Origin: Lingula anatina
Taxonomy: Eukaryota > Brachiopoda > Lingulata > Lingulida > Lingulidae
Direction: 5' to 3'
Length of the DNA: 44,542 nt
Assembly (NCBI RefSeq): GCF_001039355.2
Contig: NW_019774859.1
Span: 468,562 to 513,103 of the forward strand
Below, piece after piece: positions 34,149 to 44,542 of the stretch (position 1 is its first letter; each line of letters starts with the position of its first letter). Position numbers and translations under genes: made by a program. The notes beneath the pieces are model-generated. The model ran no database searches. It had not been told where the DNA came from and saw nothing but the letters and a program-made list of their open reading frames with translations.

Positions 34149-35721
34149 ATGACGAGTTACTCTGTTGGTTTTATATTGACCATCGTCACGATGTTCACAA
34201 GAGCTGTTTCTCAAGGTACCTTACCTCAGTTTTTTTAATAAATAGAAAATCAGTTTTGTGCCAGTTAGAAACATCCTGAAATGCTGAAAAAATAGTGTTC
34301 GAGTGAATTTAGAAACATTATTTTCAGTCCTGGCATGTGTTTGAAATGAGACACTGTTCAGATAACGGAATTTTGTCCTGGTAGGCCCCCTACCAGTGGG
34401 TAAATACGTATGGTGGGGTGTTTGCTTTATAAGACATGTCATTTTCATAAATTTGCCTGCACGGTTGACAAGGATTACTAACAGAGAGAGTAATAATACA
34501 CGTGATCAAAATTTTTCCACTGATTTAGGCATGCTATGAGCGGAGCTTGTATCTTTACAGATGATATAAAACTGGGGTTCTGGACTGAATTTATCTGGAA
34601 ATTTTACCTCTCTCCCCTTGGCAGCAAGCAACATCCTGAAATGCTTCAAATAAGAAAAGTTAAGGTTTTTTACCCTAAAATATAATACTTCATCACCTAA
34701 TTTTAGTTATTTCTTTACTTTTTATGTATATATATAACCATCACCTGCGTCTGTGGTCGCCGTCGTGCACTTTCCGTCCTGCACTTTTCGCCAATTTAAG
34801 GAAAGCCGTGTGACCTATTATCCTCAAAATTACTGGAAACTTAAGTACAGGTCAAGTTCGAATAGCGTAATTCATTCGATTATTGTGATTGAAATTGTTT
34901 TATTATAATTTGGGGGGGGGGTGCATTTTGTTGTGAAATTTTCATTTTTAAAACAAGTTGAAACTACCCTTTGAGAAAAAACAGTCAAAAAAATAACAGT
35001 TAATATGTGTTCGCAGTGGTTTGTACACGTATGTGTTGTTGTGAGGATCTGGGTCACGAGTATTTTGAAGTCTGTGATATAAGGTTTTTGTCTCTCTGAA
35101 ATTTATTAACCATTTCAACTCTGTTATTTTTATATATTGTTGACATTAAGAAAGTTGTTTTGCACATGTTATTCAGCAACGTCTTTTTATTTTGACAGAA
35201 GAGTCCTTGTTAAAACAAACATTGGCGTTGGCAAATGCATCAAAATCATTATTATCTCTTTTTTCCTTTTGCTAGATTTGGTGTCATGCACTTGTGCCAC
35301 ATCTAACAAACTGGTGGCGTTCTCGGCGGGGAGATCCCATGATCTAGATCTGAGCGGAAAGGGGGAAGCTGTGGTCGTGTACGACACCGTCTTCATGAAC
35401 GACGGCAACGGTTACAACAAAGACACCGGCAAATTCACCTCTCCGAGTTCTGGGGTCTACGTCTTCCATTACCACAGCCTCAGCATCAACAGCAAGGCCG
35501 TGTTTGTCCGATTGTACCTTAATGGCCAGATAAAGAACACGGGATACGGTGGAACGTCTAAAGGGCATTCTACCGGTAGTAATACTATCGCTTTGCGGCT
35601 CTTCAAGGGGGACGAGGTGTGGATCGGTTTGGTTGGAGGTCACGCCCTTCATAACCACCCCGGGGAGTTTCACAGCACTTTCACAGGTTACCTACTTTAT
35701 CCCAGCAGATGCAGCCAGTGA
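34149..35721 (+). CDS. secreted globular C1q-domain protein, two exons
   Basis: Exon 1 (34149-34215) encodes a signal peptide of 22 residues starting MTSYSVGFILTIV. A GTACCT donor joins it in phase 1 to exon 2 (35276-35721), whose acceptor is TGCTAG. The product is 170 residues. Almost all of the mature protein is one C1q domain: KLVAFSAGRS, VVVYDTVFMNDGNGYN, GKFTSPSSGVYVFHYHSLS, the LFKGDEVWIGL strand and the final FTGYLLYP. There is no collagen stalk, as in the large families of secreted C1q proteins of bivalves and other invertebrates, which act as humoral recognition molecules (function here inferred). Two Cys lie just after the signal peptide and one near the end, which could link trimers. 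AATAAA at 35988-35993 may be the poly(A) signal. Confidence 0.88.
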
Positions 35722-35987
35722 GAGCCTGGCATATGAGAGGAGGCGTGGATCTTCCTTCACAGTGTTCTTTCACTGCAATATGTTACGTTATATACACGAT
35801 TCTGCGCTAAAATTCTGTTGCGTTTTAAAATCTTGTTCTGTTTTATTTTGTTAATTTTTATCATCGGGCAAAACTGTTCAGTTTCTAGTTTAAAAAACTT
35901 TTAATTAGTTAAATAACGTCAGGTTAAACTAGACTACGTGTCCATTTGCCTGAAAATTATGGAATATGAAAATATATTTTTCTGGAT

Positions 35988-35993
35988 AATAAA
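35988..35993 (+). terminator. candidate poly(A) signal of the C1q gene
   Basis: AATAAA about 270 bp after the C1q stop codon. Confidence 0.45.
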
Positions 35994-35999
35994 ACCCGA

Positions 36000-38163
36000 T
36001 ATATTTATTCAGTATATTTAAAGTCGTTCTTCAAATGGAGACCCTGTTTTTTATTTTATTAAAGCGAAATACTTTTTAAAATGTATAATTTCAATACTTA
36101 AAAATTTTTAAATCCCAAAATGCAACTAGTCAAGAGCCGCGTAGAGCTATTAATACATTAAACCAAACCATCCCACAGAAAAGAAAAAAAAAACTTTTGA
36201 TCTACTGGGTAATTTATTTGATACTAATTTCAAAAATAAACGTCTGGTTTTGCATGATTTTACAGCATAACAAAGTACAAATAATGTCTTGCATGAAATA
36301 CCAAAACAATCCTATAACTGCACTGACTTTTAAAAAGTTCAAATTGTGGACAAATCATAAATACACAAACACAGACCAGTGTATCACTTAAGCTGTGTAT
36401 CACATTCAAGTATCTTAAATTAACTGATACCAATGGAGTGCATGTTCTCAGAAAATAAGTCTGAGCATAATCATAATAAACTGTGAACCCTTAACATCAC
36501 TAACATACAAAATGTGAATTTTTTACACACATACATATACACATATTGCATAATTGCCCTGAAATTATACCTTTCGGTTTTGATGCATATATTCAAGCCT
36601 GGGACAAGGCAGCAGAAACCATGCATAGAATCTTTTTAAGCTCCTCTCCTGTGACTATTTTTTGCCCTTAATGGCATGGCAATGATAGTAAAATGTTTTT
36701 CCTCTTTTCAAATGTAGAATTGCTTTCCTAGAAAATTAACAGTGTTTTGAAATTTGGTTAAAGAGCATCTTCCCAGTCAAAAATGATCACTACGGGCAGT
36801 TACCAGACCTGTCAATAGTCGATCCCTAGTTATATCACAATAACCATGACACTGCATGAACATTTCCAAAAAATCTTTTAATTTAGAATTCTACTTGACT
36901 GTTTTAAATATATTTCATTCAGACAGAACTTAATATTGAAAGGGCAAAAAACATTCACTGGAGGTTGTCAATCCCTACTCTTTGCATCTACCTTATTTCA
37001 ATCGTTTTACCCACATTATTTAACGGTTAAATCTTTTTAAAATAAAGAGGAAAAGAAAAGCAAATTTAATTTTCTTCATATGGTCGAAGGCATGATACAC
37101 ATCCACACCCACACGGACTAACCCCAAATTACAAATTCACTCCTATTACTTAATAACTCTATATCAGTTTATTAACTTGTCAATAGCAGTGGGCTGTGGG
37201 CAAACCCCCAAAATCATACATATAAAAACATTTGATTAACTTTAAGTTATGCAAATTAATTTTTCTTACTGTCATCCTTTTTTTTTCTTATCAGAGCTAA
37301 CATAACCCCTTCTTCTCTTACTACTATGTAGGGGTACATTTCACCAAAAGAAATCCATAATCTCATATGGCATTTCAGCAAGTCCATTTCTATTTACATC
37401 ACCATTCTAGCATCTTTTTGCAGTCTCAATACCATAAAAAAAGCACCATTCTGAAATTTGCCTTTACAAAATAATCTTCTGTCTTCATTAAATAAAATTA
37501 TAAGTTGATATTAAAGTTTAAGTACTTACAAGTCTGATAAATTGCGCTATAATTTACCTGCTCTATCCAAAGACCTCAATAGCACTTAATCTTCTTACAT
37601 AGTGCAATGTAATTTGCAACAAATTCAATCTGTTTACATAAATCACTTTTCAGAAACCCAAGCTTATTAGATCTTATTTCATGAATGATTTCGTTAATGT
37701 TTTACTAACACTCATCTTTTTTTCAGTTCAAACCTCTTGGTTGCTATGATTTCCTACATATAATCATAATATTTATTATCATCAAAATTGCACGCGCACT
37801 ACCGGACAGCTGCAAAGACCTTTAAAGGGTGGGGGGTGGGGGGTGGGGGTGGGGGGGGGGCAGTGAATTTGAACAAACCTCCATTTTGGACAAAAATGAA
37901 ATTTGATCTAGCTTCTATATGTCATTTTTCAAGTTGGGTGACCAATGGGTAAAAGGGTTCACTACCGGGGTATTTTGCAAAAAATAAAAAAAATAATAAA
38001 AAAAATTGATGGTTACAGGTCTGATTTCACCTCTCCACAATTTCAATTAAAGTTTTCTTGGAACCTTCTGCTGACCTGGAAACTTGCTAATAACAGTTAG
38101 CCAGCATATGACTTATCACCTCCAAAAAAGGTGAAAGAACCTGTTTCATTTTCTGTGAATCAC

Positions 38164-38165
<2 letters not shown>
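36000..38165. other. AT-rich intergenic or 3' UTR, no gene seen
   Basis: Downstream of both converging genes (C1q plus, SH2-WW minus). It holds a G-run cluster at 37827-37860 and a TTTATT at 37772-37777 that could be the SH2-WW poly(A) signal (AATAAA on the minus strand). No coding exon seen. Confidence 0.45.
37827..37860 (+). repeat. G-run cluster with quadruplex potential
   Basis: Five or more runs of at least three G, separated by single T, within 34 bases. Confidence 0.8.

Positions 38166-38166
<1 letters not shown>

Positions 38167-38231
<65 letters not shown>
38167..38231. repeat. (GA)n microsatellite
   Basis: About 32 GA units just beyond the SH2-WW stop codon, probably in its 3' UTR (CT repeat in the RNA). 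Confidence 0.95.
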
Positions 38232-38233
<2 letters not shown>

Positions 38234-38270
38234 ATCTGAAGAAAAAAATATTCCCTGTATCTTTTGTCCA

Positions 38271-38273
38271 AAA

Positions 38274-38308
<35 letters not shown>

Positions 38309-38310
38309 AT
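38271..38310. repeat. (AAAT)n microsatellite
   Basis: About ten AAAT units, 22 bp beyond the SH2-WW stop codon. Confidence 0.95.
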
Positions 38311-38331
38311 TAGGCATCAGCATATCTCAAC

Positions 38332-40359
38332 TTATGATCCCTTAAACAGAGCAAAATTAAAACCTAAACTTTTCAGAGTCTGAAAGTGTGATGGCTCCAG
38401 CAGCTGAATAACCTCTTGTGGCAAAGTCCAAGATGAGACGGTTTTTTCCTCATTTATAAAGAACACCATTCCTTTTGTCGTCTCTTCCGTGCTACGATGA
38501 ATGGTCCATCCACCAGGAAACAAAGAGTCCTTGATGTAAATACCACAGTCACACTTTTGGTGCTCGTCGGAAAATTTTAGTTTTTCGAGCAGATCCTGAA
38601 ATCGGTTTATATCGGTGTCATAGGCTCTGCTGTAGATATAAGTCTGTGACTGACTTTCTAGATACTTGGGTTCCTCCGGGGGTAATGGCGGTGGTGCTGG
38701 GGGTCGATCGTCAATACTTCCTCTACGATATTTATTCGATTTGCTAACAGTCTCTCTTGTGTTGCTTTGATGCTCATCCATACTACCTCGTCTATACCAG
38801 GTTGGTTTGGTCTCCGCTTCATTACGTCGGCTATTTTCCAAGTATCCCACCTTGACACTCTTACTTTTCCCCCCTGCCCTACCTTTAGTGGTAGCAATGG
38901 TGGCAGAATGTGGGGGTGATTCACCTATTGGATATGCTGAGTCCGAGAAGTACCTCCCCTTTGGTCCATTTGTCATTGCTGACCTTGGAAAACTCTTGGA
39001 GTAATTCAGAGGAGAACGGCCAGAAGGAGGGTAAGACTCGGAGAACGGATCTGTTGAAGGCGGTGTTGCTGTACTGTAAGCAGTGATGATGGGATGAAGC
39101 AGTCGCACGTTTGCGATGTTCTCCAAGTTTGGGACGTCCTCTTTGGCATAATTTTGAACCAAGTCGTTGATGGTTTTAAAGTACTTGTCTTGCAGGAAGT
39201 ACTGGGAGTCGTTTTCGTTGATGGTGAAGTGTTTTATGGAACCATCTTCATGTCTGAAAATCATCAAAATATTTCACTTTAATTCACTATCTAAAAAGGT
39301 CTACCTAATACTATTAAACAGAGCAATGCTTATGTGTAATAAATACTCAATGATTAACATGTCATTTAAAGTTTTTCAAAGAACACTATTAAGTTTTCAA
39401 GAGCACAATGACTTTCAAAATCACCCACATAAACCATTAATAATGATGATGAGAGACTTAAAGAAAACTGATGAAGACTTAAAAAATAAAGAAAAAAAAA
39501 ACTAATCTGACAAGAGAACTTGAGTAAGGTACTTTCACCTAATATAAAAGATTAACTTTACACTGATCATTATGGGAAAAGTTTTAAAAAATCCTTCTCA
39601 GGGACATCCCATGCCAAAAAATGTGCTATTTTTATAGAAAATTAAAATTCTAAATAACTATTTTTTAATTGATTAAAATTTATACAAATAATAAAAAAAG
39701 CTCATCAAAAATTATCTTTTCTTTTTGAAAATTCACTCCATGCATCATGTGTGTGTCACAAAGTATATTATCCTAACAGAAATATGGAGAACAGAAAAAT
39801 TTAACTCACACAACAGAGACGACAAGTGCCCCTTCGTTCCTTGAACTGTTCCTGAGAAGAAAGCTGCCTGGGATATGGATATAGTCAAAGAGAACCTCTT
39901 TAACCTATTCAAAGAAATGTCAGCTTAATTATCAAAAAAACTAAGCATGAATATTATAAACTGGAGGGCAAAGCTTGCAACTAAACAGAAATCAAACTGA
40001 AAATATACATATATACTTTTACATAAAAAAATTAAAACTTTTACAAAAATAAATGTGTATGTTTGTTCCCAATGCCATTTTCTAAAACAACAAATAAAGT
40101 GTTTACTTTATGTTAGAAACTTGACACACTTAGGTCATATAAAACAAATAAATCACAAAATTTTTCAGTTAAAAAATTTCTTTGGTCACAAAAATTGAGT
40201 CTTTTGCATATGTACTATCAGACCTACTTCTTCTAAACCCTTAATGTCTGGGTAATAATATTGGATCATCTGGAGCTCGGACTTGCGCCGTATGACCTTC
40301 GGTTTTGGCGGAAGTCTCGGCGGAGGCACTGGAAGGTTAGCATCATTGCTGGCTGCCAT
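38332..40359 (-). CDS. SH2-WW adaptor protein, three coding exons
   Basis: Coding exons 40359-40228, 39904-39810 and 39253-38332 are joined at GTAGGT and GTGAGT donors in phases 0 and 2, giving 382 residues. Residues 9-22 are proline-rich (PVPPPRLPPKPK), a likely SH3 ligand. The SH2 domain spans about 34-125. It includes GSFLLRNSS (Arg62, the phosphotyrosine-binding arginine), ALVVSV, HEDGSIKHFTI, QYFLQDKYFKTINDLVQNY. A disordered Ser/Arg/Pro linker follows, with repeated YRRGSMDE / YRRGSIDD units and PPAPPPLPPEEP. A WW-like domain sits near 322-354: FPGGWTIHRS, MVFFINEE, SSWTLP. No kinase or other enzyme domain is visible, so it is probably a scaffold in tyrosine-kinase signalling. A 30-bp 5' UTR segment precedes the ATG after a TTTTAG acceptor and contains the short upstream frame ATG TTG AAA TGA. 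Confidence 0.82.
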
Positions 40360-40389
40360 CACTGATTTGGCCTCCTCTCATTTCAACAT

Positions 40390-42556
40390 CTAAAATCAAA
40401 AGGGGGATATATTATTCAGACTATCTTATCCAAAGTTTCAAATTTTATACCTTACCTTATGCCGCAACTTAATGGAATGGTGTTTTTTCTATATTAGACC
40501 CAAAAGTGATAATTAAGTTTTATAGTCTCTTTTCATGGTGAATGTCTTTCCACTTCCTTTTTGTAGTTTAGTGGACTAAACTTAATTTAAAAGTAAGATT
40601 GTATAATTTTAAGTATTGAATTGTACATAAAATTAGTGCAAACTAAGATCTAATAAACGGGTATATTAGATCTTAGGTGCAAATAAATGTAGGTGCAAAC
40701 AAATGTAAAGTGGAATGTATACAAAGGAATGTGCTTCACAAACAATAAACAGCATCATAATAACTATAATCATAATCATAATTATGATAAAAATTTCAAT
40801 AATATTTTTAATTAATATCTTTGTTAGTACCGTGTACTAGAAATATTTCTTGTTTGTTATTACTAGTATGCAGATATAAAAGGGAATTATTTAGCTTTGA
40901 GTAAAATTCAAAGATAAGACCAGTTAAATGGCTTGTGTCCTTTTGATCACCATCACACAAATAGAATTATTATCTTATCAGGGGGGCTTGGGACACAGTA
41001 CAGTGTCTGAATATAATTCACTCCTCTTATCCAAAAATGTTCAGAATTCCACTGCATTTATATAGGTAAAAAGATTACTTGTTTGAAAGGCAATATGCAT
41101 TCCTATACTAAACAAAAACCTTTCAGTAATGCATTAGATGAATTATAGGCCGTACTCGTACCTGTATGCTTTGAGTGGTTCTACCATGCAATTATCCTAA
41201 AAGTAATTTTACTTCCTTTCTCAAGTTCCCCTTCAAGCTGTCTTCCTAGTTAAGTTAAATATGAGATAAATCCATCCCATCTGGGATTTTCCCTCCAAAT
41301 TGAGATTTTCCTCAAAAAAAATTTAAAAAGCAATTTTCTCCCACTTTAATGAATTTTTCAACTTCTAATTTAGAACTCTAGTTCTAAATGATTGACCAGT
41401 CATGCACTAAAACCACCATTTCAGCAGGAAAGCTACTTTTTTAGGGGTTTTACCATCTTGTAGGTCTGAATAGTAAAAGTTAAGTAGCTCTGTAGGATAT
41501 GTAACCAGTAAAGGGGATATTTGCCCTCAGGGCATTTTCAAATTCAGGAAGCATACCTTTAATTAACTGACCTTGTTGAGCATAGAGACTCCATTCATAT
41601 GACTCTCTTATATAACAGTCAGGCTATCAAGGTGTCAGTCTCTTAAAACATACCAGTACATTATCAAGATATGATGTTTTAAAGCCCTGTATGCTATCAT
41701 ATTCTCTACCTCCCATAGCTAAAATCATTATTCACAGACCCAGCAAGTTTTACTAATAAATAATTATTTATCTCTTAACACTTGAGTTTTTCTGTTTTTA
41801 GATGAACTATTATTCCAAATAATAAATTTGTCCTTTTTGTACAGTTAAAATTTCACATCAAAAAATCATTTTGGGAACATCACTGAATAACCATATTTTG
41901 CAAAACCAACCTTTTTTGCGGCAAATCTAATAATCATTTTGCAATGGTTAGTCAACATTTTGAAAAACACTAATCATGCACTCATCCACATGCAATCAGC
42001 TTATCATGATATATTTACATAAGCACACAACCTTTTTAGTTTTTAATTTATAATCAGAGAAAACTGAAATAAAATATTATTTTCATATTCAGTAAAGCCA
42101 TTTAACTGACCACCCATAAACAATGCAACTGAGACTTTTTTTTACTACTAATACTAAAAATCAACTTTTACTTGCATTTCATAGGTAATAAATAATGAAT
42201 TGAAACCAGTAAGATCTAGACACCTGGTGCCCTTTCTGATTATTTATACAGATGTTCAAACATTCCCCAGTATGAAAATAAATTAATCAGGCCTGACAGC
42301 TACTTTTACAAGTATACCTAGGTATACTTCCTTCTATTAACTTCAGTCTCTCTATATTAATTATTCTTTCGAAATAGTACATATAAAAAAAACTTTGTCA
42401 AGGACACGCTCTTTCTTCAAAGCAAAACTTCCTTTAAAGTGGTGGTACACGTATTAGATCATTGTACAAATGCAAATATTAAGTTTAACAGATTATCCAG
42501 TAGTGCCACAGCGCCGTCTAATTGTATGAAGCGTAACCAATCAGTACATTACATAC
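40390..42556. other. probable 5' UTR intron of the SH2-WW gene
   Basis: The stretch between a TTTTAG acceptor (ending at 40390) and a GTATGT donor (from 42556), both on the minus strand. AT-rich, with no exon or repeat of note. Confidence 0.4.
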
Positions 42557-42680
42557 CAACTGCGGTCTAGATCCCGGCGTCCCGCTGGTGAAGACAAAGA
42601 AGCAGAGCAGCAACAGAAACTGAGTTATGTGTTCGGGGTGCAGGAAGTCGATGAGTTGTGGTCTAACCCGGAAGTAAGAA
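42557..42680 (-). other. probable non-coding first exon of the SH2-WW gene
   Basis: A locally GC-richer block ending in TTG before a GTATGT donor. It has no long open frame and suits a 5' UTR exon. Its upstream edge is only approximate. Confidence 0.35.
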
Positions 42681-42955
42681 ATTTTGCACAAACATAATTA
42701 CCACGTTAGGTGAAAAATAAGTCTTGTTTCTCACTATTAGAACTTATCAATCCGTCCAAGCATAAGTAAAATCCTAATGCAGACCATACTTTTTACCCAC
42801 GTAGTTTCATTGATAAGGCCACAGTTTTTGTACTGTGCAAATATTTTTGGTCAACGCACCTGTCTGGGTCACGTAGCCATTTTGTTGATCATGTGACCCA
42901 ATTTCCTGGACGACCAGGTCAAACCGAGGCTGTATACATGCAAAAGCATGGCGGA
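42668..42955. promoter_or_regulatory. candidate bidirectional promoter
   Basis: The block holds CCGGAAGT (42668-42675, an ETS-type core), the inverted pair GGGTCAC / GTGACCC (about 42857-42890) around GCCATTTTG, and ATGGCGG (42948-42954), a YY1-type motif overlapping a plus-strand ATG. Such motif sets are common at divergent promoters of housekeeping genes. Motif calls are by eye. Confidence 0.35.
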
Positions 42956-42993
42956 GTGTTTTGACTGTACTTACACCGGTGGTGACAATATAG
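42948..42993 (+). CDS. possible first coding exon of a divergent plus-strand gene
   Basis: An ATG in AGCATGGCGG context opens a 15-codon frame, MAECFDCTYTGGDNI. It runs into a GTAGGT donor at 42994 (a GTAATG donor lies at 42998). If real, the rest of the gene lies beyond a long intron and outside the window. The CxxC pair (FDCTYT region) is too short to assign a family. Confidence 0.25.
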
Positions 42994-42999
42994 GTAGGT

Positions 43000-43930
43000 A
43001 ATGTATGTACAGGTATGTGTGATTTTCTGCGAGTTTCCTGGGTATTTTTTAGGAACTTCAAAGCTGTGTATGAACTACTGAAGGGCTAAAGTACAAAGAT
43101 TCTGATAAAGTTTCGAAAATTTAGTTACTTAAATTATAAATGTATGACAGTGCGTTCAGGTTACAGGTTACATGTACAGGCTACAGTGAGTGACGCTAAG
43201 TGTGGAACTGTTATTTAAACTGCCTGAGTTTTTTAATTACACTTTACATTGCTGGGAGTGAAATGTAGTTAAAACTGTGTGAAATATTGGAACAGGCAAT
43301 ATGTGATACGCTAACAGTCATGATTTATATTGATGACCAATAAATTAGTGAATGAAATGTATTTAAAGATCGATTACCAATACTGCTAATGTGCAACTTG
43401 GCAAGGGTAATTAGCTTTTGACTAATTAGGCGTTATTGATTTAGCTTATAGTCGCCTTAACTTTCTCATCAGTTTCGTGAATGAAAGCATGCAGGTTAGA
43501 GTGATCAAGTAAGTAAGATTTTGAAATTTGGAAGAACAATTATACAGTTATACAATTTTATTTTTGCTCTGAGACCCCCCCCCCCCCCTTGAAAAAAAAA
43601 AAGGGAAATTTTTTTGTGAATATTGCAGAATTTCCATTGGTGACATTTGAAATTTGGACTTTTTACTTTTTTTTTTTTTGCTTTTGGTAACTGTTTTCAA
43701 ATGAATTCATACTACTTTTTCACTCACTTGCATGACCATACAATCTCGGGTACAAATACTGTGTATTTTGTGTCCAAGTACATTGTACACGCACATAATA
43801 ACACTACATGTACCTGTACCTAAGGACCTTGGGTGAACAGTTTATAGGTGGCTTTATTTGGGACACTCTTTTACTGATATAATTTATAAACTGTGCCTCA
43901 GATTTTCCTAATTGAATCTGAACACTCATC
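43000..43930. other. AT-rich, no gene seen
   Basis: The stretch contains homopolymer runs (C14 then A11 near 43575-43600; T11 near 43670). No coding exon recognised. Confidence 0.4.
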
Positions 43931-43932
43931 TT

Positions 43933-44542
43933 AAGATAAGATAAGATAACATAAGAGTTTATTTAGCCAATTATAAAAATCGGAAATCATTTTCCATTGG
44001 AGCAATATACAGAGTAAAATAATAAAATAATACAATAAATAAATAAATTAAGAATTTAGCTTTGAGATCAAATTAAAATACGTCACTGCACTTGGATAAA
44101 AGCTGTTTAAAAAGCGTTTACTGCCTTTAAAAGTTAAAAGTCTACTGTTGCTTGGTAAAAAAGTAAAAAGAGAGGATGCAGGATGGAAAGCGTCTTTCAT
44201 GGTGTTGACAATTCTTTTCTCCATCCTGTCCTTAAAAATATCATCCAGCTTGGGGAGATCTTGCCCGATAATCCTGCTTGCAGTTTTTACAACGTTTGCT
44301 AATTTCTTCCTTTCCTCCCCAGCTGTTCCGCTATACCATATTATAATTCCGTACGCTAGAATGCTTTCAATTACACACCTATAAAAATTGACTAAAATAG
44401 GCACACTATCAGTAAAAGTTCTCAATGATCTTAAAAAATACAGTCTTTGCCGTGCCTTCTTTACACTCTTTACGGTGTTATCTTTCCAATTCAATTTACT
44501 GTTAAGGTGTATACCAAGTAGTTTAAATTCCTCTACCCTACT
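43933..44542 (-). mobile_element. 3' end of a CR1/L2/Rex-like LINE, runs off the window
   Basis: The minus-strand frame 44542-44048 is open to the window edge and matches the C-terminal part of non-LTR reverse transcriptases: LLGIHLNSKLNW, KKARQRLYFLRSLR, FYRCVIESILAYGIIIWY, VVKTASRIIG, DLPKLDDIF, and FLNSFYPSAVTYFN at the end. It finishes in a stop at 44048-44050, and the element ends in a short (TTATC)n tail at about 43933-43956. The catalytic core lies beyond the window. The visible frame is undamaged, so this may be a young copy. Confidence 0.82.

Noticed and set aside
37797-38020. Possible second copy of the 23573-23742 TIR element (shared AATTTGATCTAG)
   Set aside because: Only a short word is shared and the inverted ends are absent.
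1-44542. CRISPR arrays, bacterial operons, ribosomal or transfer RNA genes
   Set aside because: No regularly spaced repeats, no Shine-Dalgarno-led gene runs and no recognisable rRNA or tRNA sequence were seen; the window is animal nuclear DNA.

Overview
This is a window of animal nuclear DNA, probably from a marine invertebrate. The genes are split by GT-AG introns in the usual metazoan phases and encode animal-type domains: thrombospondin type 1 (TSR), globular C1q, SH2 with WW, an SLC7-type transporter and a class A GPCR. The non-coding DNA is AT-rich and full of microsatellites, LINE fragments and small inverted-repeat elements. Secreted C1q proteins without a collagen stalk, aerolysin-like secreted proteins and RTE-type LINEs would fit a mollusc or another lophotrochozoan. 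Amphioxus or another invertebrate cannot be excluded from sequence alone. The window has a 44-base N gap (11705-11748) and single Ns at 16619 and 25383.

Layout, left to right. (1) 2-1589, plus: the last two exons of a Gln/Gly/Pro-rich secreted-type protein ending in a TSR domain. (2) 2808-3782: a 5'-truncated RTE-type LINE with target duplication and (GAT)n tail, followed by a small poly(A) retro-insertion (3959-4149). (3) 4310-14971, minus: a four-exon cationic-amino-acid-transporter-like (SLC7) gene, reconstructed here as 712 residues, with a 7.5-kb first intron. Its family signatures in TM1 and TM6 are strongly altered. (4) 13-18 kb: several non-autonomous inverted-repeat elements, including a 440-bp one with a 9-bp target duplication. 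(5) 19.7-26.9 kb: a GPCR neighbourhood with two identical 1.5-kb tandem units, each carrying a truncated GPCR frame, plus at least three diverged or broken relatives, a foldback and a TIR insertion with its empty site visible in the paralogue. (6) 28778-30032, minus: a two-exon secreted protein with an aerolysin-like C-terminal half. (7) 34149-35721, plus: a two-exon secreted C1q-domain protein. (8) 38332-40359, minus: a three-coding-exon adaptor with a proline-rich N-terminus, SH2 and WW domains; its probable promoter near 42.6-42.9 kb may be shared with a plus-strand gene. (9) 43933-44542, minus: the 3' end of a second LINE.

There is no operon-like organisation. Several genes fit extracellular or defence biology (TSR, C1q, aerolysin-like) or signalling (GPCR, SH2-WW), but their adjacency need not be functional. 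Exon structures were built by matching splice sites, reading phase and family alignment by eye; no transcript evidence was available.
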